From Hymenobacter psychrophilus (GTDB lineage: Bacteria; Bacteroidota; Bacteroidia; Cytophagales; Hymenobacteraceae), in assembly GCF_900107135.1 (NCBI RefSeq), contig NZ_FNOV01000001.1:1-64000 (forward strand): a stretch of DNA of 64,000 bases. Reading direction: 5' to 3'. Of this stretch, positions 37,175 through 44,549 are shown piece after piece. Each line of letters begins with the position of its first letter. Within the stretch, counting starts at the first letter, position 1. The notes below the pieces were generated by a model. It made no database searches. It worked only from the letters and a program-made list of their open reading frames with translations, and was not told the DNA's origin. The translations under genes and the position numbers were made by a program.

Positions 37175-37223
37175 GTAGGGGCGGGGCTTAGCTTCGCTGT
37201 CCTCCGGTTGTTCCCGCCCCTAC
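37175..37223. repeat. 11-bp hairpin with CTTCGCTGTCCTCCGGTT loop
   Basis: GTAGGGGCGGG pairs with CCCGCCCCTAC around a 27-base loop containing CTTCGCTGTCCTCCGGTT. A similar loop (CTTCGCTGTTCTTCGGTT) sits in a TAGCGC/GCGCTA stem at 47928-47962, so these may be copies of one small dispersed element. Confidence 0.5.
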
Positions 37224-37242
37224 GTCGTGCTGACCTGCTCAA

Positions 37243-38664
37243 TTAATGTCCGTGTTGCACTAATGCGCTGTCGGCTTCGGCCAGGTCATCAATCGGGTCG
37301 GGGGCCACGTAGTTGTCGATGAACTCGCCTTCCCAGCGGGCTACTACGGCCGAGGCCAGGCAGTTGCCGGCCACGTTTACGGCTGTGCGGGCCATGTCCA
37401 TGAGGGCGTCAATACCCAAAATGATGAAAACGGGCCAAGCCGGCAGGTTGAATGAGGCCACCGTAGCCAGCAGAATAACGAGTGAGGCGCGGGGCACGCC
37501 GGCCACGCCCTTGCTGGTGAGCATGAGCGTAAATACCATCACCAACTGCTGGCCCCAACTCAGGTCGACGCCCGCGGCCTGGGCCACAAACACGGCCGCC
37601 AGCGAGAGGTAGAGCGTGGTGCCATCGAGGTTGAACGAGTAGCCGGTCGGCATCACGAAGGCCACAATGCGGCGCGGGACGCCCACGCTTTCCATCGCCT
37701 CCATGGCCCGCGGCAAAGCGGCTTCCGATGAGGTAGTGGCAAAGGCAATGCTCACGGGCTCGGCAATGGCTTTCACGATGCGCATCACGGGCAGTCGCGC
37801 AAGCAAGGCTACCGGCAGTAGCACGGCGAATATGAATACAATGAGGGCTCCATAAAGCGTGAGTAACAGCTTAAAGGCGTTGAACAGCGGCGCGAAGCCC
37901 ATTTTGCCCACCGTGTAGGCAATGGCGCCACCCACCCCGATAGGAGCGAAGTACATCACCACGTTGGTGAACTTGAACATCACCTCCGACAGGCTCTCGG
38001 TAACCGTGAGCAGGGGCTGGCGGTGGCGCTGGTGTACCATGGCCAGACCAATGGCGAAAATAATGGCAAACACCACCACCTGCAGCACCTCGCCGTTGGC
38101 CACCGACTTGGCAATGTTTTCGGGGAAGATGTGCAGGATAATGTCGCTGGTGGTCTGCTCCACGGTCTGCAGCTGCTCCGTGTCGGCGGCAATGCCGGTG
38201 CGGTCGATACCGGCGCCCGCCTTGGTTAAGTTGATGGCCGCCAAGCCGATGAACAGGGCGAAAGTGGTAACGACCTCAAAGTACACCAAGGCCTTGATGC
38301 CCATGCGGCCCACCTGCTTAAGGTCGGCGTGGCCGGCAATGCCCACGACGAGCGTGGCAAAAACCAGCGGCGCAATAATGGTTTTCACGAGGCGCAGGAA
38401 AACGTCGCTCAGCACCTTCAGGTTCACGGCCATGGCCGGGAAGTCGTTGCCAATCTCAGCGCCCACGAACATGCTGATGACTATCCAGAACGTGAGCGAG
38501 CGGCGCTTCCAGGCGGCCCAGGTGAGGGCGGCCAGAAACAGCCAGCGAGCGGCCAGCGCCACGGTGGGGTCGAGCAGGGCTGGGGTGCGGCTGGCCAGCA
38601 CCGTGAGGCCGGCGGCCAGCACGAACAAAACGAGAACCAGGAGCGTGAGTCGGGATATTTTCAT
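37243..38664 (-). CDS. Dicarboxylate/amino acid:cation symporter (DAACS family)
   Basis: A 473-residue multipass inner-membrane transporter. Signature stretches of the glutamate/C4-dicarboxylate family are all present: the ser-rich hairpin AFATTSSEAALPRAMEAMES, the GYSFNLDGTTLYL motif that binds substrate and Na+/H+, TSKGVAGVPRASLVIL, and the final DALMDMARTAVNVAGNCLAS helix. The protein is longer than GltP/DctA at its N-terminus, with two extra hydrophobic segments (residues 8-55). The substrate is probably glutamate, aspartate, succinate or fumarate; the sequence does not decide. It is monocistronic with its own terminator. Confidence 0.93.
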   Translation of the reverse strand: MKISRLTLLVLVLFVLAAGLTVLASRTPALLDPTVALAARWLFLAALTWAAWKRRSLTFWIVISMFVGAEIGNDFPAMAVNLKVLSDVFLRLVKTIIAPLVFATLVVGIAGHADLKQVGRMGIKALVYFEVVTTFALFIGLAAINLTKAGAGIDRTGIAADTEQLQTVEQTTSDIILHIFPENIAKSVANGEVLQVVVFAIIFAIGLAMVHQRHRQPLLTVTESLSEVMFKFTNVVMYFAPIGVGGAIAYTVGKMGFAPLFNAFKLLLTLYGALIVFIFAVLLPVALLARLPVMRIVKAIAEPVSIAFATTSSEAALPRAMEAMESVGVPRRIVAFVMPTGYSFNLDGTTLYLSLAAVFVAQAAGVDLSWGQQLVMVFTLMLTSKGVAGVPRASLVILLATVASFNLPAWPVFIILGIDALMDMARTAVNVAGNCLASAVVARWEGEFIDNYVAPDPIDDLAEADSALVQHGH

Positions 38665-38840
38665 GCGGTGTAGGGGCGCGGAGCACGCGCCCGCCGGTTT
38701 GGTGGGAGTAGAGGTGGAGCGCAGTAATCGTTGCTGCCTGCAAAAGCAGCATCCGACAAATATAGGCGGCCCGGCCCAAGAACCGCGGCCGAACCCTTAG
38801 CTTAGCCCGCGGCTTACCCACTATCCGGCCGCTTCGCCCC

Positions 38841-39854
38841 ATGCTCACCTGGACGCTCACGCCCCTGCAGTTGCCGCTGCGCTTCACCTGGAAAATTGCC
38901 CGCAACGCTTCCACCACCAAAACCAACCTGCTGCTGCAAGTAAGCGGCGGCGGCCACACTGGTCGGGGCGAAGCAGCGCCCAACATCCGCTACCACGAAA
39001 CGCCCGAGGGCCTGCAGGAGCAATTCGGCCAGTTGTTGGCCGCCGGCCTCGGCCACTGCGAAACGCTCGCTGAGCTGACTCATTTCCTGGCCCGGTATAA
39101 GCCCGCGGCCGCCCTCCGCTTCGCCCTCGAATCGGCCTTCATACACCGCGAGGTAGCCCGACTGGAACAATCCGTGCCCGCGTTTCTGGGGGTGTCTGCC
39201 CCGGCCGGGCCAGTGCCTACGGCCGCCACGCTGCCCATTATGGAGCCGGGGGAAGTGGCCGGTTTTGTGCGCGCGCAGGGCCTGAGCCGGTTTCCGCTGC
39301 TGAAAATAAAGGTGAACCGTGCCGGCGCCCTCGACCTGCTGCGCGAAGTAACGCGCCTGCTGCCCGGCCACCCGTTGCTCATCGACGGCAACGAAGCCTG
39401 GCCCGACGCCGACAGCCTGCGCCAAAGCTGGGAGCAAATCCAGCGCCTGCCCGGCCTGCGCGTGCGCCTGCTCGAACAGCCCCTGCCCGCCACCTGCGCC
39501 GCCGACTACCGCGCCCTCAAAGGCCGGCTTGGCTGTCCCGTTTTCGCCGACGAGTCGGTTACTGATGGGGCCGACTTTGCCGATATCGCCCGGCAGTTCG
39601 ATGGCGTGAACATGAAGCTGATGAAAGCTGGCGGCTACGGCAACGGCCTGCGCATTCTGCGCGAAACCCGCGCCCAGGGCCTGCAAACCATGCTCGGCTG
39701 CATGGTCGAAACCTCGCTCGGTATCTGGTCGGCTCTGCAAATTAGCGCCTTGGCCGACGTTTGCGACCTCGACGGCTTCCTGATTGTGCGCGACGAGCCT
39801 TTCGGCATGGTGCGGGAAGAAGGCGGGATGCTAGCGGCGGCGAAGAAAGAATAA
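38841..39854 (+). CDS. Dipeptide epimerase (enolase superfamily)
   Basis: A 337-residue muconate-lactonizing-subgroup protein. Barrel motifs appear in order: LKIKVN (second Lys of the KxK pair), LIDGNEAW (first metal Asp), RLLEQPLP (Glu), FADESV (Asp), VNMKLMKAGGYG (Lys opposite), and a C-terminal DLDGFLIVRDEP. The final DxD-containing section and the MKLMKAGG motif are typical of dipeptide epimerases such as the L-Ala-D/L-Glu or D-Ala-D-Ala group, rather than o-succinylbenzoate synthase, although the latter remains an alternative. It may recycle peptidoglycan peptides. A 21-bp perfect hairpin follows its stop codon. Confidence 0.85.
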   Translation: MLTWTLTPLQLPLRFTWKIARNASTTKTNLLLQVSGGGHTGRGEAAPNIRYHETPEGLQEQFGQLLAAGLGHCETLAELTHFLARYKPAAALRFALESAFIHREVARLEQSVPAFLGVSAPAGPVPTAATLPIMEPGEVAGFVRAQGLSRFPLLKIKVNRAGALDLLREVTRLLPGHPLLIDGNEAWPDADSLRQSWEQIQRLPGLRVRLLEQPLPATCAADYRALKGRLGCPVFADESVTDGADFADIARQFDGVNMKLMKAGGYGNGLRILRETRAQGLQTMLGCMVETSLGIWSALQISALADVCDLDGFLIVRDEPFGMVREEGGMLAAAKKE

Positions 39855-39861
39855 ACGTAAA

Positions 39862-39912
39862 AACGTCCTTCAGAGCATGTGGCGTATGAATCCACATGCT
39901 CTGAAGGACGTT
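39862..39912. terminator. 21-bp perfect hairpin, bidirectional terminator
   Basis: Arms 39862-39882 and 39892-39912 are exactly complementary, with a 9-base loop, between two convergent genes. Confidence 0.75.
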
Positions 39913-39931
39913 CAATTTGCTTGCCTCACTG

Positions 39932-40504
39932 CTACTTCAGTTTGGCATCAATGGCCTGAATCTGGCTGTCCAGGGCCGAAGTATCGGCGGTTTTGCTGCC
40001 GCTGCTGAGCAGGCTGATTTTCTGGTTGAGCAGGCCGATCTTCTGCGCCATAAGGCCGATTTTATCGTTCATCTCGTTCAGGCGAGCCTCCATGGCGGCG
40101 GCATTGCCGGGGGCCGGGCGTGGGTCGGTGTAGGTGCTGAACTCGGCGGTAGCGGGCACCGAATTGTCGCCGCGGGCCTGGGCCGCGCTGGCTGGCGAGC
40201 CGAACACGATGTCGCCGTTGGGCCGCACGTAGTCGCCATCCTTGAGCGTGGTGATTTTACCGCCGGGCAGCTCCACGATGCCGTTTTTGTAATTGATTTT
40301 GGTGCCGTTGCTCAGCAGCACATTTTTGGTCAGGGGCGTGGGGCGTTTGCCTCTTACGAGCACCACTTCGCCGTTTTGCAGCATGAATCGGTCGGAGGGC
40401 GATGTTTCGATGGGACCGGCCACCTCGGCGGCGGGCCGCGACTGGGCCTGCAGCAACGGCGCAGCGGCCAGGCTCAGCATTAGAGCGCAGAGTATTTTTT
40501 TCAT
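39932..40504 (-). CDS. DUF6799-domain exported protein with coiled-coil tail
   Basis: A 190-residue protein with signal peptide MKKILCALMLSLAAAPLLQA. Residues 38-100 hold the short repetitive beta section (FMLQNGEVVLVRGKRPTPL, VLLSNGTKINYKNGIVEL, TTLKDGDYVRPNGDIVF) recognised as DUF6799. After a disordered linker comes a C-terminal helix with three consecutive heptads, NDKIGLM, AQKIGLL, NQKISLL, then a polar end. Leu and Ile at the a/d positions make an oligomeric coiled coil likely. Role unknown; probably periplasmic. Confidence 0.78.
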   Translation of the reverse strand: MKKILCALMLSLAAAPLLQAQSRPAAEVAGPIETSPSDRFMLQNGEVVLVRGKRPTPLTKNVLLSNGTKINYKNGIVELPGGKITTLKDGDYVRPNGDIVFGSPASAAQARGDNSVPATAEFSTYTDPRPAPGNAAAMEARLNEMNDKIGLMAQKIGLLNQKISLLSSGSKTADTSALDSQIQAIDAKLK

Positions 40505-40628
40505 GGGAGAGTAAAGTTACGTCGGGGAATGCAGCTACTTACGGCGTTTGAGCTGCCGCGTTGGGGCACGAAGGCGCGGTTGTTGTCTGCTCCGTTTCGG
40601 TAAGTAAAAGGAACTCCCGTGGATTATT

Positions 40629-40649
40629 AAATGTATGTACATATATTTG
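40629..40649 (+). promoter_or_regulatory. MarR-type palindrome overlapping the -7 element
   Basis: AAATGTATGT and ACATATATTT form a 20-base inverted repeat with nine of ten positions paired (40629-40648). It overlaps the -7 box TATATTTG (40642-40649) of the marR-yceI transcription unit, a typical position for autorepression. Confidence 0.65.
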
Positions 40650-40677
40650 TCGCCAGTTCCGCTAGTTCCTATTGCCC

Positions 40678-41127
40678 ATGAAGATTGAGGACGAAATCAA
40701 GCAAGCCGCTTTCCGCGACGATTATCAGAAGGCGCACGTCAACCTGATTTTCACGGCCAACTGGCTGCAGCAGCAGCAAAGTGGCTTTTTCAAGCAGTTT
40801 GGCCTCACGTTGCCCCAGTTCAACATCCTCCGCATTCTGCGCGGCCAGCACCCGCGGCCCGCAACCGTCAACCTGCTCATTGAGCGCATGCTCGACAAAA
40901 CCAGTAATGCTTCGCGCATCGTCGATAAGCTTGAAGCCAAGCAGTTGGTAACGCGCCGCGTGTGCCCCAGCAACCGGCGGGCCGTTGATATCCGCATCAG
41001 CGAAGATGGCTTGGCGCTGCTTGGCCGCCTCGATGCGGCTATGGCCAGCCAGCAGTTCGGGGTGCAAAACCTCACGCTTGCCGAAGCCGCCCAACTCAGC
41101 GGTCTACTCGATAAAATCCGCGACTAG
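40678..41127 (+). CDS. MarR-family transcriptional regulator
   Basis: A 149-residue winged-helix regulator. ATG 40678 (MKIEDEIKQAAFRDDYQKAH) was preferred over TTG two codons upstream. The fold runs through a dimer helix, then the recognition section (LTLPQFNILRILRGQHPRPA, LIERMLDKTSNASRIVDKLE) and the wing (RVCPSNRRAVDIRISEDG). It is directly followed, 49 bp later, by a YceI-family gene on the same strand. MarR-YceI pairs recur in Bacteroidota, so it likely controls its neighbour and itself. A palindrome covers its promoter. The ligand is unknown. Confidence 0.93.
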   Translation: MKIEDEIKQAAFRDDYQKAHVNLIFTANWLQQQQSGFFKQFGLTLPQFNILRILRGQHPRPATVNLLIERMLDKTSNASRIVDKLEAKQLVTRRVCPSNRRAVDIRISEDGLALLGRLDAAMASQQFGVQNLTLAEAAQLSGLLDKIRD

Positions 41128-41176
41128 CGGCTGTTTTCAACCGCACATTTACTCTTTTCACTTCTTGTTTTTTGTC

Positions 41177-41812
41177 ATGAAAAAATTCTTCCTGCCCGTA
41201 CTGCTGGCCGCTTCGCTGCTAGCCGCCGCTCCGGCCTCGGCCCAGAAAAAAGCCAACTCGACCCAAACGGCTACTTCGGCCGCCTACAGTCTGCAGCCGC
41301 AGCTAAGCACGCTGGGCTGGGAGGGTAAAAAAGTAACTGGTGCCCACAACGGTACCATGCAGTTCCAGAGCGGCAATATTGCCGTGCGTGGCAGCCAGGT
41401 AGTAGGCGGAAAATTCGTGGTCGACATGAATTCGCTGAAAGTGGAAGACCTGAAGGATGCCGATTCCAACGGCAAGCTGGTGGGGCACCTGCGTTCCGAG
41501 GATTTCTTCAGCATTGATAAGAACGCTACCTCCACCTTCACCATCACCAGCATCACGCCGCTGCGGGGCGATGCCAAGGGCAACAACTCCACCGTAACCG
41601 GCGACCTCACCATCAAGGGCATCACCCAGCGCATCAGCTTCCCGGCCAAAACCGGCGTGAAAGGCGGTGTGGCCTCGGCTACCGGCGTGGCGACCATCGA
41701 CCGCACCAAGTTCGACATCAAGTACGGCTCGAAGTCGTTCTTCGAAAGCATCGGCGACAAAGCCATCATGGACGAGTTTACGCTCAGCTTCAACGTAATT
41801 GCCAAGAAGTAA
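41177..41812 (+). CDS. YceI-family periplasmic lipid-binding protein
   Basis: A 211-residue exported protein. The start at 41177 (MKKFFLPVLLAASLLAAAPA) gives a signal peptide cleaved near ASAQ; the frame extends into marR but those residues are not YceI-like. The mature protein is a lipocalin-like YceI barrel: STLGWEGKKVTGAHNGTMQF, VVDMNSLKVEDL, HLRSEDFFSIDKNATSTF, VTGDLTIKGITQRISFP and TKFDIKYGSKSFF. YceI proteins bind isoprenoids or amphiphiles in the periplasm and are often stress-induced. It is in an operon with the MarR regulator and is closed by the hairpin at 41857-41890. Confidence 0.94.
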   Translation: MKKFFLPVLLAASLLAAAPASAQKKANSTQTATSAAYSLQPQLSTLGWEGKKVTGAHNGTMQFQSGNIAVRGSQVVGGKFVVDMNSLKVEDLKDADSNGKLVGHLRSEDFFSIDKNATSTFTITSITPLRGDAKGNNSTVTGDLTIKGITQRISFPAKTGVKGGVASATGVATIDRTKFDIKYGSKSFFESIGDKAIMDEFTLSFNVIAKK

Positions 41813-41856
41813 ACTGGTGCTTTGGGCTTACTAAAAAGCGCCCGCAGCAGCCAGCT

Positions 41857-41890
41857 AAAAGGCCCCATAACTATAGTTGTGGGGCCTTTT
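41857..41890. terminator. 15-bp hairpin, bidirectional terminator
   Basis: AAAAGGCCCCATAAC pairs with GTTGTGGGGCCTTTT (one G-T pair) around a 4-base loop, giving T tails in both directions between convergent genes. Confidence 0.85.
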
Positions 41891-41906
41891 GTATTAATCG
41901 GGCGGC

Positions 41907-42695
41907 TTATTTTAGACGGCTCTGGCGGCGGAGCATCTGCTGGTTCAGGGCCTCGGTAAGGGCCAAATCGGGTTGCCGAACTGGTGGGGTGCGGAGGTTC
42001 CGTAAATCGAAGCGCAGCCAGTACGGGCCATCGGCGTGGGTGAACTGGCCGTTGCGGTCGGTATCGGGCCGCACTTCGACCAGCAGCAAGCTGGTACGCG
42101 GCAGGCTGGTGCGCGGCAGGATATAGCGCGAGCCCAACTGGGTGCCATCGGGCGTGAGCTGGTGGAGCTGTTGGCCGCTGCGGTCGGAAACGAACAAGGC
42201 ACTGGCATCGGCCGCGTCCTGGGTGCCGTCGCGGTTGGTATCGGCTTTGATGAGCGAGTAGAACAAGTAGGGCCAACGAGCGTCGGGCTTGCTGGCGGCA
42301 TCTATTTCCGTTAGCACGAAGCGGCCGTGGGGTAACAGGGCGCGCTGCTGGCCGGTATCTTTCTGGAAGAACAGCACATTGTAGCAGGTGCCTTCGATGT
42401 TGCCGGACCCGTTTTCATAGCCGTCGTAAGAGCCACTGGAAAACAGCTTGCTCCGACCAGCCTTTTCCAGCGGTACCACCGAAACGGGGAGGTAATAGAA
42501 CCCGGTGCTGTCGAGGTCGACGGGAGAATTGTAGTGGACCCGGAACTGCTGGCCCGCCTGCCGCAGGGCTACTGTATCGGGGGCGGCGCTGGCTGTTGGC
42601 GAATTGGCCGCAACGGGGCGGCCCGAGCCATCGGGCGAGCAGGCCGCCAGAACAGATAGGATAAATGCGGCGGGCAGGAAGCGGAATGAAAGCAT
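41907..42695 (-). CDS. Lipoprotein of unknown function with an Asp-rich calcium-loop-like motif
   Basis: A 262-residue protein. ATG 42695 (MLSFRFLPAAFILSVLAAC) gives a compact lipoprotein signal with lipobox LAAC; a TTG seven codons earlier was not used. Two DxDxDG-like loops are visible, ADTNRDGTQDAADAS and RPDTDRNGQFTHADG, similar to the calcium loops of dockerin or EF-hand repeats. The rest shows beta-strand patterning. I do not recognise a named family. It lies 29 bp downstream of another minus-strand gene (42725-43282), so the two may be co-transcribed. Confidence 0.7.
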   Translation of the reverse strand: MLSFRFLPAAFILSVLAACSPDGSGRPVAANSPTASAAPDTVALRQAGQQFRVHYNSPVDLDSTGFYYLPVSVVPLEKAGRSKLFSSGSYDGYENGSGNIEGTCYNVLFFQKDTGQQRALLPHGRFVLTEIDAASKPDARWPYLFYSLIKADTNRDGTQDAADASALFVSDRSGQQLHQLTPDGTQLGSRYILPRTSLPRTSLLLVEVRPDTDRNGQFTHADGPYWLRFDLRNLRTPPVRQPDLALTEALNQQMLRRQSRLK

Positions 42696-42724
42696 CGACT
42701 GGCTATTTTTCCGCAAGAAAATCT

Positions 42725-43282
42725 CTAATCCGGCAATTCCAGCTCGCGGGGCAGTTCGAACTTGAGGCTGCGGCTTTTGCTGCGGGCGTGCAGCTGGGTC
42801 AGAAAATCGTCGAGGTCGGCTTTGTATTCGAGCCAGAGGTCTTCGTGCAGGTTCTTCTGCACCAGTTGGGTGGTGCGGCCCGCCAGCCGGGCCGTGGCCG
42901 TAAAAAAACCCGCGTAGGGGCTCTCGAACTGGCCGGTGTAGTTCTCGAAAATGTGGCGCAGCGCGTACAGGTTCAGGTCGATTTCCAGGCGCTTGTCCTT
43001 GGTGATGCGGCGGGCGCGGGCCACCTCCTTCACCGTTTTGCCTAAGGCTTTGGTGAGGCTGCGGTTAAGTAGCCGCCCGGTGGCGCCCACGGCAAACAGC
43101 TCGTGTATCTGGTCCGACGCCTGCTCGTACACCGTGGCCGCATCCACGTCGGGCAACAGCTCGAAGCAGAGCGTGTCGTAAAGCTCGGCGTCGCGCCGGG
43201 CCGCCCGCAGCAACAGGGCTTCCTTTTCCTTCTCGGAAAGCTGTTTAAGGGCGCGCTTAAAATCGGCGGACGGAACGGGCAT
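42725..43282 (-). CDS. Conserved cytoplasmic helical protein of unknown function
   Basis: A 185-residue protein without signal or membrane segments. It is rich in Leu, Ala, Glu, Arg and Lys, consistent with an all-helical fold (FKRALKQLSEKEKEALLLRA at the start; LEIDLNLYALRHIFENYTG in the middle). The central ALRHIFENYTGQFESPYAG section looks conserved-type. I do not recognise a family. It is the first of two minus-strand genes with a 29-bp gap and is divergent from clpS. Confidence 0.68.
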   Translation of the reverse strand: MPVPSADFKRALKQLSEKEKEALLLRAARRDAELYDTLCFELLPDVDAATVYEQASDQIHELFAVGATGRLLNRSLTKALGKTVKEVARARRITKDKRLEIDLNLYALRHIFENYTGQFESPYAGFFTATARLAGRTTQLVQKNLHEDLWLEYKADLDDFLTQLHARSKSRSLKFELPRELELPD

Positions 43283-43462
43283 TTGGAGAATGAAAAATTA
43301 AAAAGGAGGAATTAAGAATTGCCGCTGCTGACATAGGAGTTCTTGAATCCGGGTGCGGGAGCCCATGAGGCTCTTTTACGGACCCTGGAAACGAATAGCC
43401 GGGCTGCGCTGTTATACCCGGCTGCCAGGGGCGTAGCAGCCAGCTTTCTGGCCGGTATTTCG

Positions 43463-43470
43463 TATTTTTG
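43463..43470 (+). promoter_or_regulatory. -7 element TATTTTTG four bases from the clpS start
   Basis: TATTTTTG fits the TAnnTTTG consensus and ends four bases before ATG 43475, implying a leaderless clpS mRNA. The -33 region is not well defined (TTTCTGG nearby). Confidence 0.55.
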
Positions 43471-43474
43471 CGTC

Positions 43475-43756
43475 ATGAACAGCAACCCACAAATCGAGTA
43501 CGACGAGGACGTTCTGCTCTTGGAAGAAACAACCGATGTACGCGACCTTATCGTGTACAACGACGACCACAATACGTTCGACCACGTCATCAAAACCCTC
43601 ATCGACGTGTGCGGCCACCAGCCCGAGCAGGCCGAGCAGTGCACGCTGCTCATCCACTACAAAGGCCAGTGCACCGTCAAGCACGGCAGCTTCGACGAGC
43701 TGTCGGGCCTATGCACCGCCATCCACGACCGTGGTATCTCGGCCGACGTTTTATAA
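43475..43756 (+). CDS. clpS: ATP-dependent Clp protease adaptor ClpS
   Basis: A 93-residue adaptor that delivers N-degron substrates to ClpA/ClpC with ClpP. ATG 43475 (MNSNPQIEYDEDV) was preferred; the frame continues 44 codons upstream across the -7 promoter element, which is incompatible with a longer protein. The core shows the ClpS signature LIVYNDDHNTFDHVIKTLID with the Asp-Asp-His-Asn pocket rim, then GHQPEQAEQCTLLIHYKGQC. The N-terminal 15 residues are acidic and flexible, as usual. A TTAGCT repeat separates it from recR downstream. Confidence 0.95.
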   Translation: MNSNPQIEYDEDVLLLEETTDVRDLIVYNDDHNTFDHVIKTLIDVCGHQPEQAEQCTLLIHYKGQCTVKHGSFDELSGLCTAIHDRGISADVL

Positions 43757-43757
43757 T

Positions 43758-43845
43758 CTGAGCTGTTAGCTGACAGCTTTTAGCTAATAACTCTCTGTGG
43801 GAGTGGAGCGCGAAAAAGGCTAACAGCTTTCAGTTAATAGTTAAC
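43758..43845. repeat. TTAGCT-family imperfect inverted repeat
   Basis: AGCTGTTAGCTGACAGCTTTTAGCTAATAACT on the left (43761-43792) and GGCTAACAGCTTTCAGTTAATAGTTAAC on the right, partly complementary, fill the clpS-recR gap and end next to the recR start. Confidence 0.65.
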
Positions 43846-43848
43846 GAA

Positions 43849-44463
43849 ATGGAGTTTCCTTCCAAGCTAATTGAAAACGCCGTCGGAGAGCTCTCGAAGC
43901 TGCCGGGGGTAGGTAAGAAAACGGCCCTGCGGCTGGCGTTACATCTGCTGAAGGCCGAAACCGACACCACTGCCACGCTGGCCGAGGCGCTGGCTAAAAT
44001 GCGCTTCGAAATTCGCTACTGCGACACCTGCCACAATATTTCTGACACGGCGGAGTGCGGTATCTGCGCCAACCACCTGCGCGACCAGGGTACAGTGTGC
44101 GTGGTGTCGGACATCCGCGACGTTATTGCCATCGAAAATACGGCCCAATACCAAGGCATGTACCACGTGCTGGGCGGTGTCATTTCGCCCATTGAAGGCA
44201 TCGGCCCCGGCGACCTGACCATCGACTCGCTGCTGGAGCGCGTCACGCGCGAGGGCTCCGAAATCCGGGAAGTCATTCTGGCCATCAGCCCTACCATGGA
44301 AGGCGATACCACGGCCTTTTACCTCTCACGCAAGCTGCGCGACCAGCCCGAGCTGCACGTCAGCAGCATTGCCCGCGGCATTCCGATGGGCGGCGAGTTG
44401 GAGTACGCCGACGAAATCACCTTGGGCCGTAGTATCGTCGATAGGCAGCGCCAGGCGTTGTAG
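43849..44463 (+). CDS. recR: Recombination mediator RecR
   Basis: A 204-residue protein of full family length. Order: helix-hairpin-helix (ENAVGELSKLPGVGKKTALR), a four-cysteine zinc finger (YCDTCHNISDTAECGIC), the Toprim domain (VCVVSDIRDVIAIENT and EVILAISPTMEGDTTAFYLS), and a C-terminal Walker-B-like region ending with LGRSIVDRQRQAL. RecR works with RecF/RecO to load RecA on gapped DNA. The start ATG at 43849 sits right after the repeat element. It is followed after 86 bp by the glycosyltransferase gene on the same strand. Confidence 0.97.
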   Translation: MEFPSKLIENAVGELSKLPGVGKKTALRLALHLLKAETDTTATLAEALAKMRFEIRYCDTCHNISDTAECGICANHLRDQGTVCVVSDIRDVIAIENTAQYQGMYHVLGGVISPIEGIGPGDLTIDSLLERVTREGSEIREVILAISPTMEGDTTAFYLSRKLRDQPELHVSSIARGIPMGGELEYADEITLGRSIVDRQRQAL

Positions 44464-44549
44464 TCGGATGAGCAAAAAGGGCTGGAGCTTCGCGCTACAA
44501 CCCTTCTGCGTAACTTTCGCGGCCCCAACCACCGCCGACGCTCTGCCCC

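Noticed and set aside
38841..39854. o-Succinylbenzoate synthase (menC)
   Set aside because: Motifs MKLMKAGG and the C-terminal DLDGF fit dipeptide epimerases better, and no men genes are nearby; kept only as an alternative.
43758..43845. TTAGCT repeats as a CRISPR array
   Set aside because: Units are 6-12 bases, degenerate, without unique spacers or cas genes.
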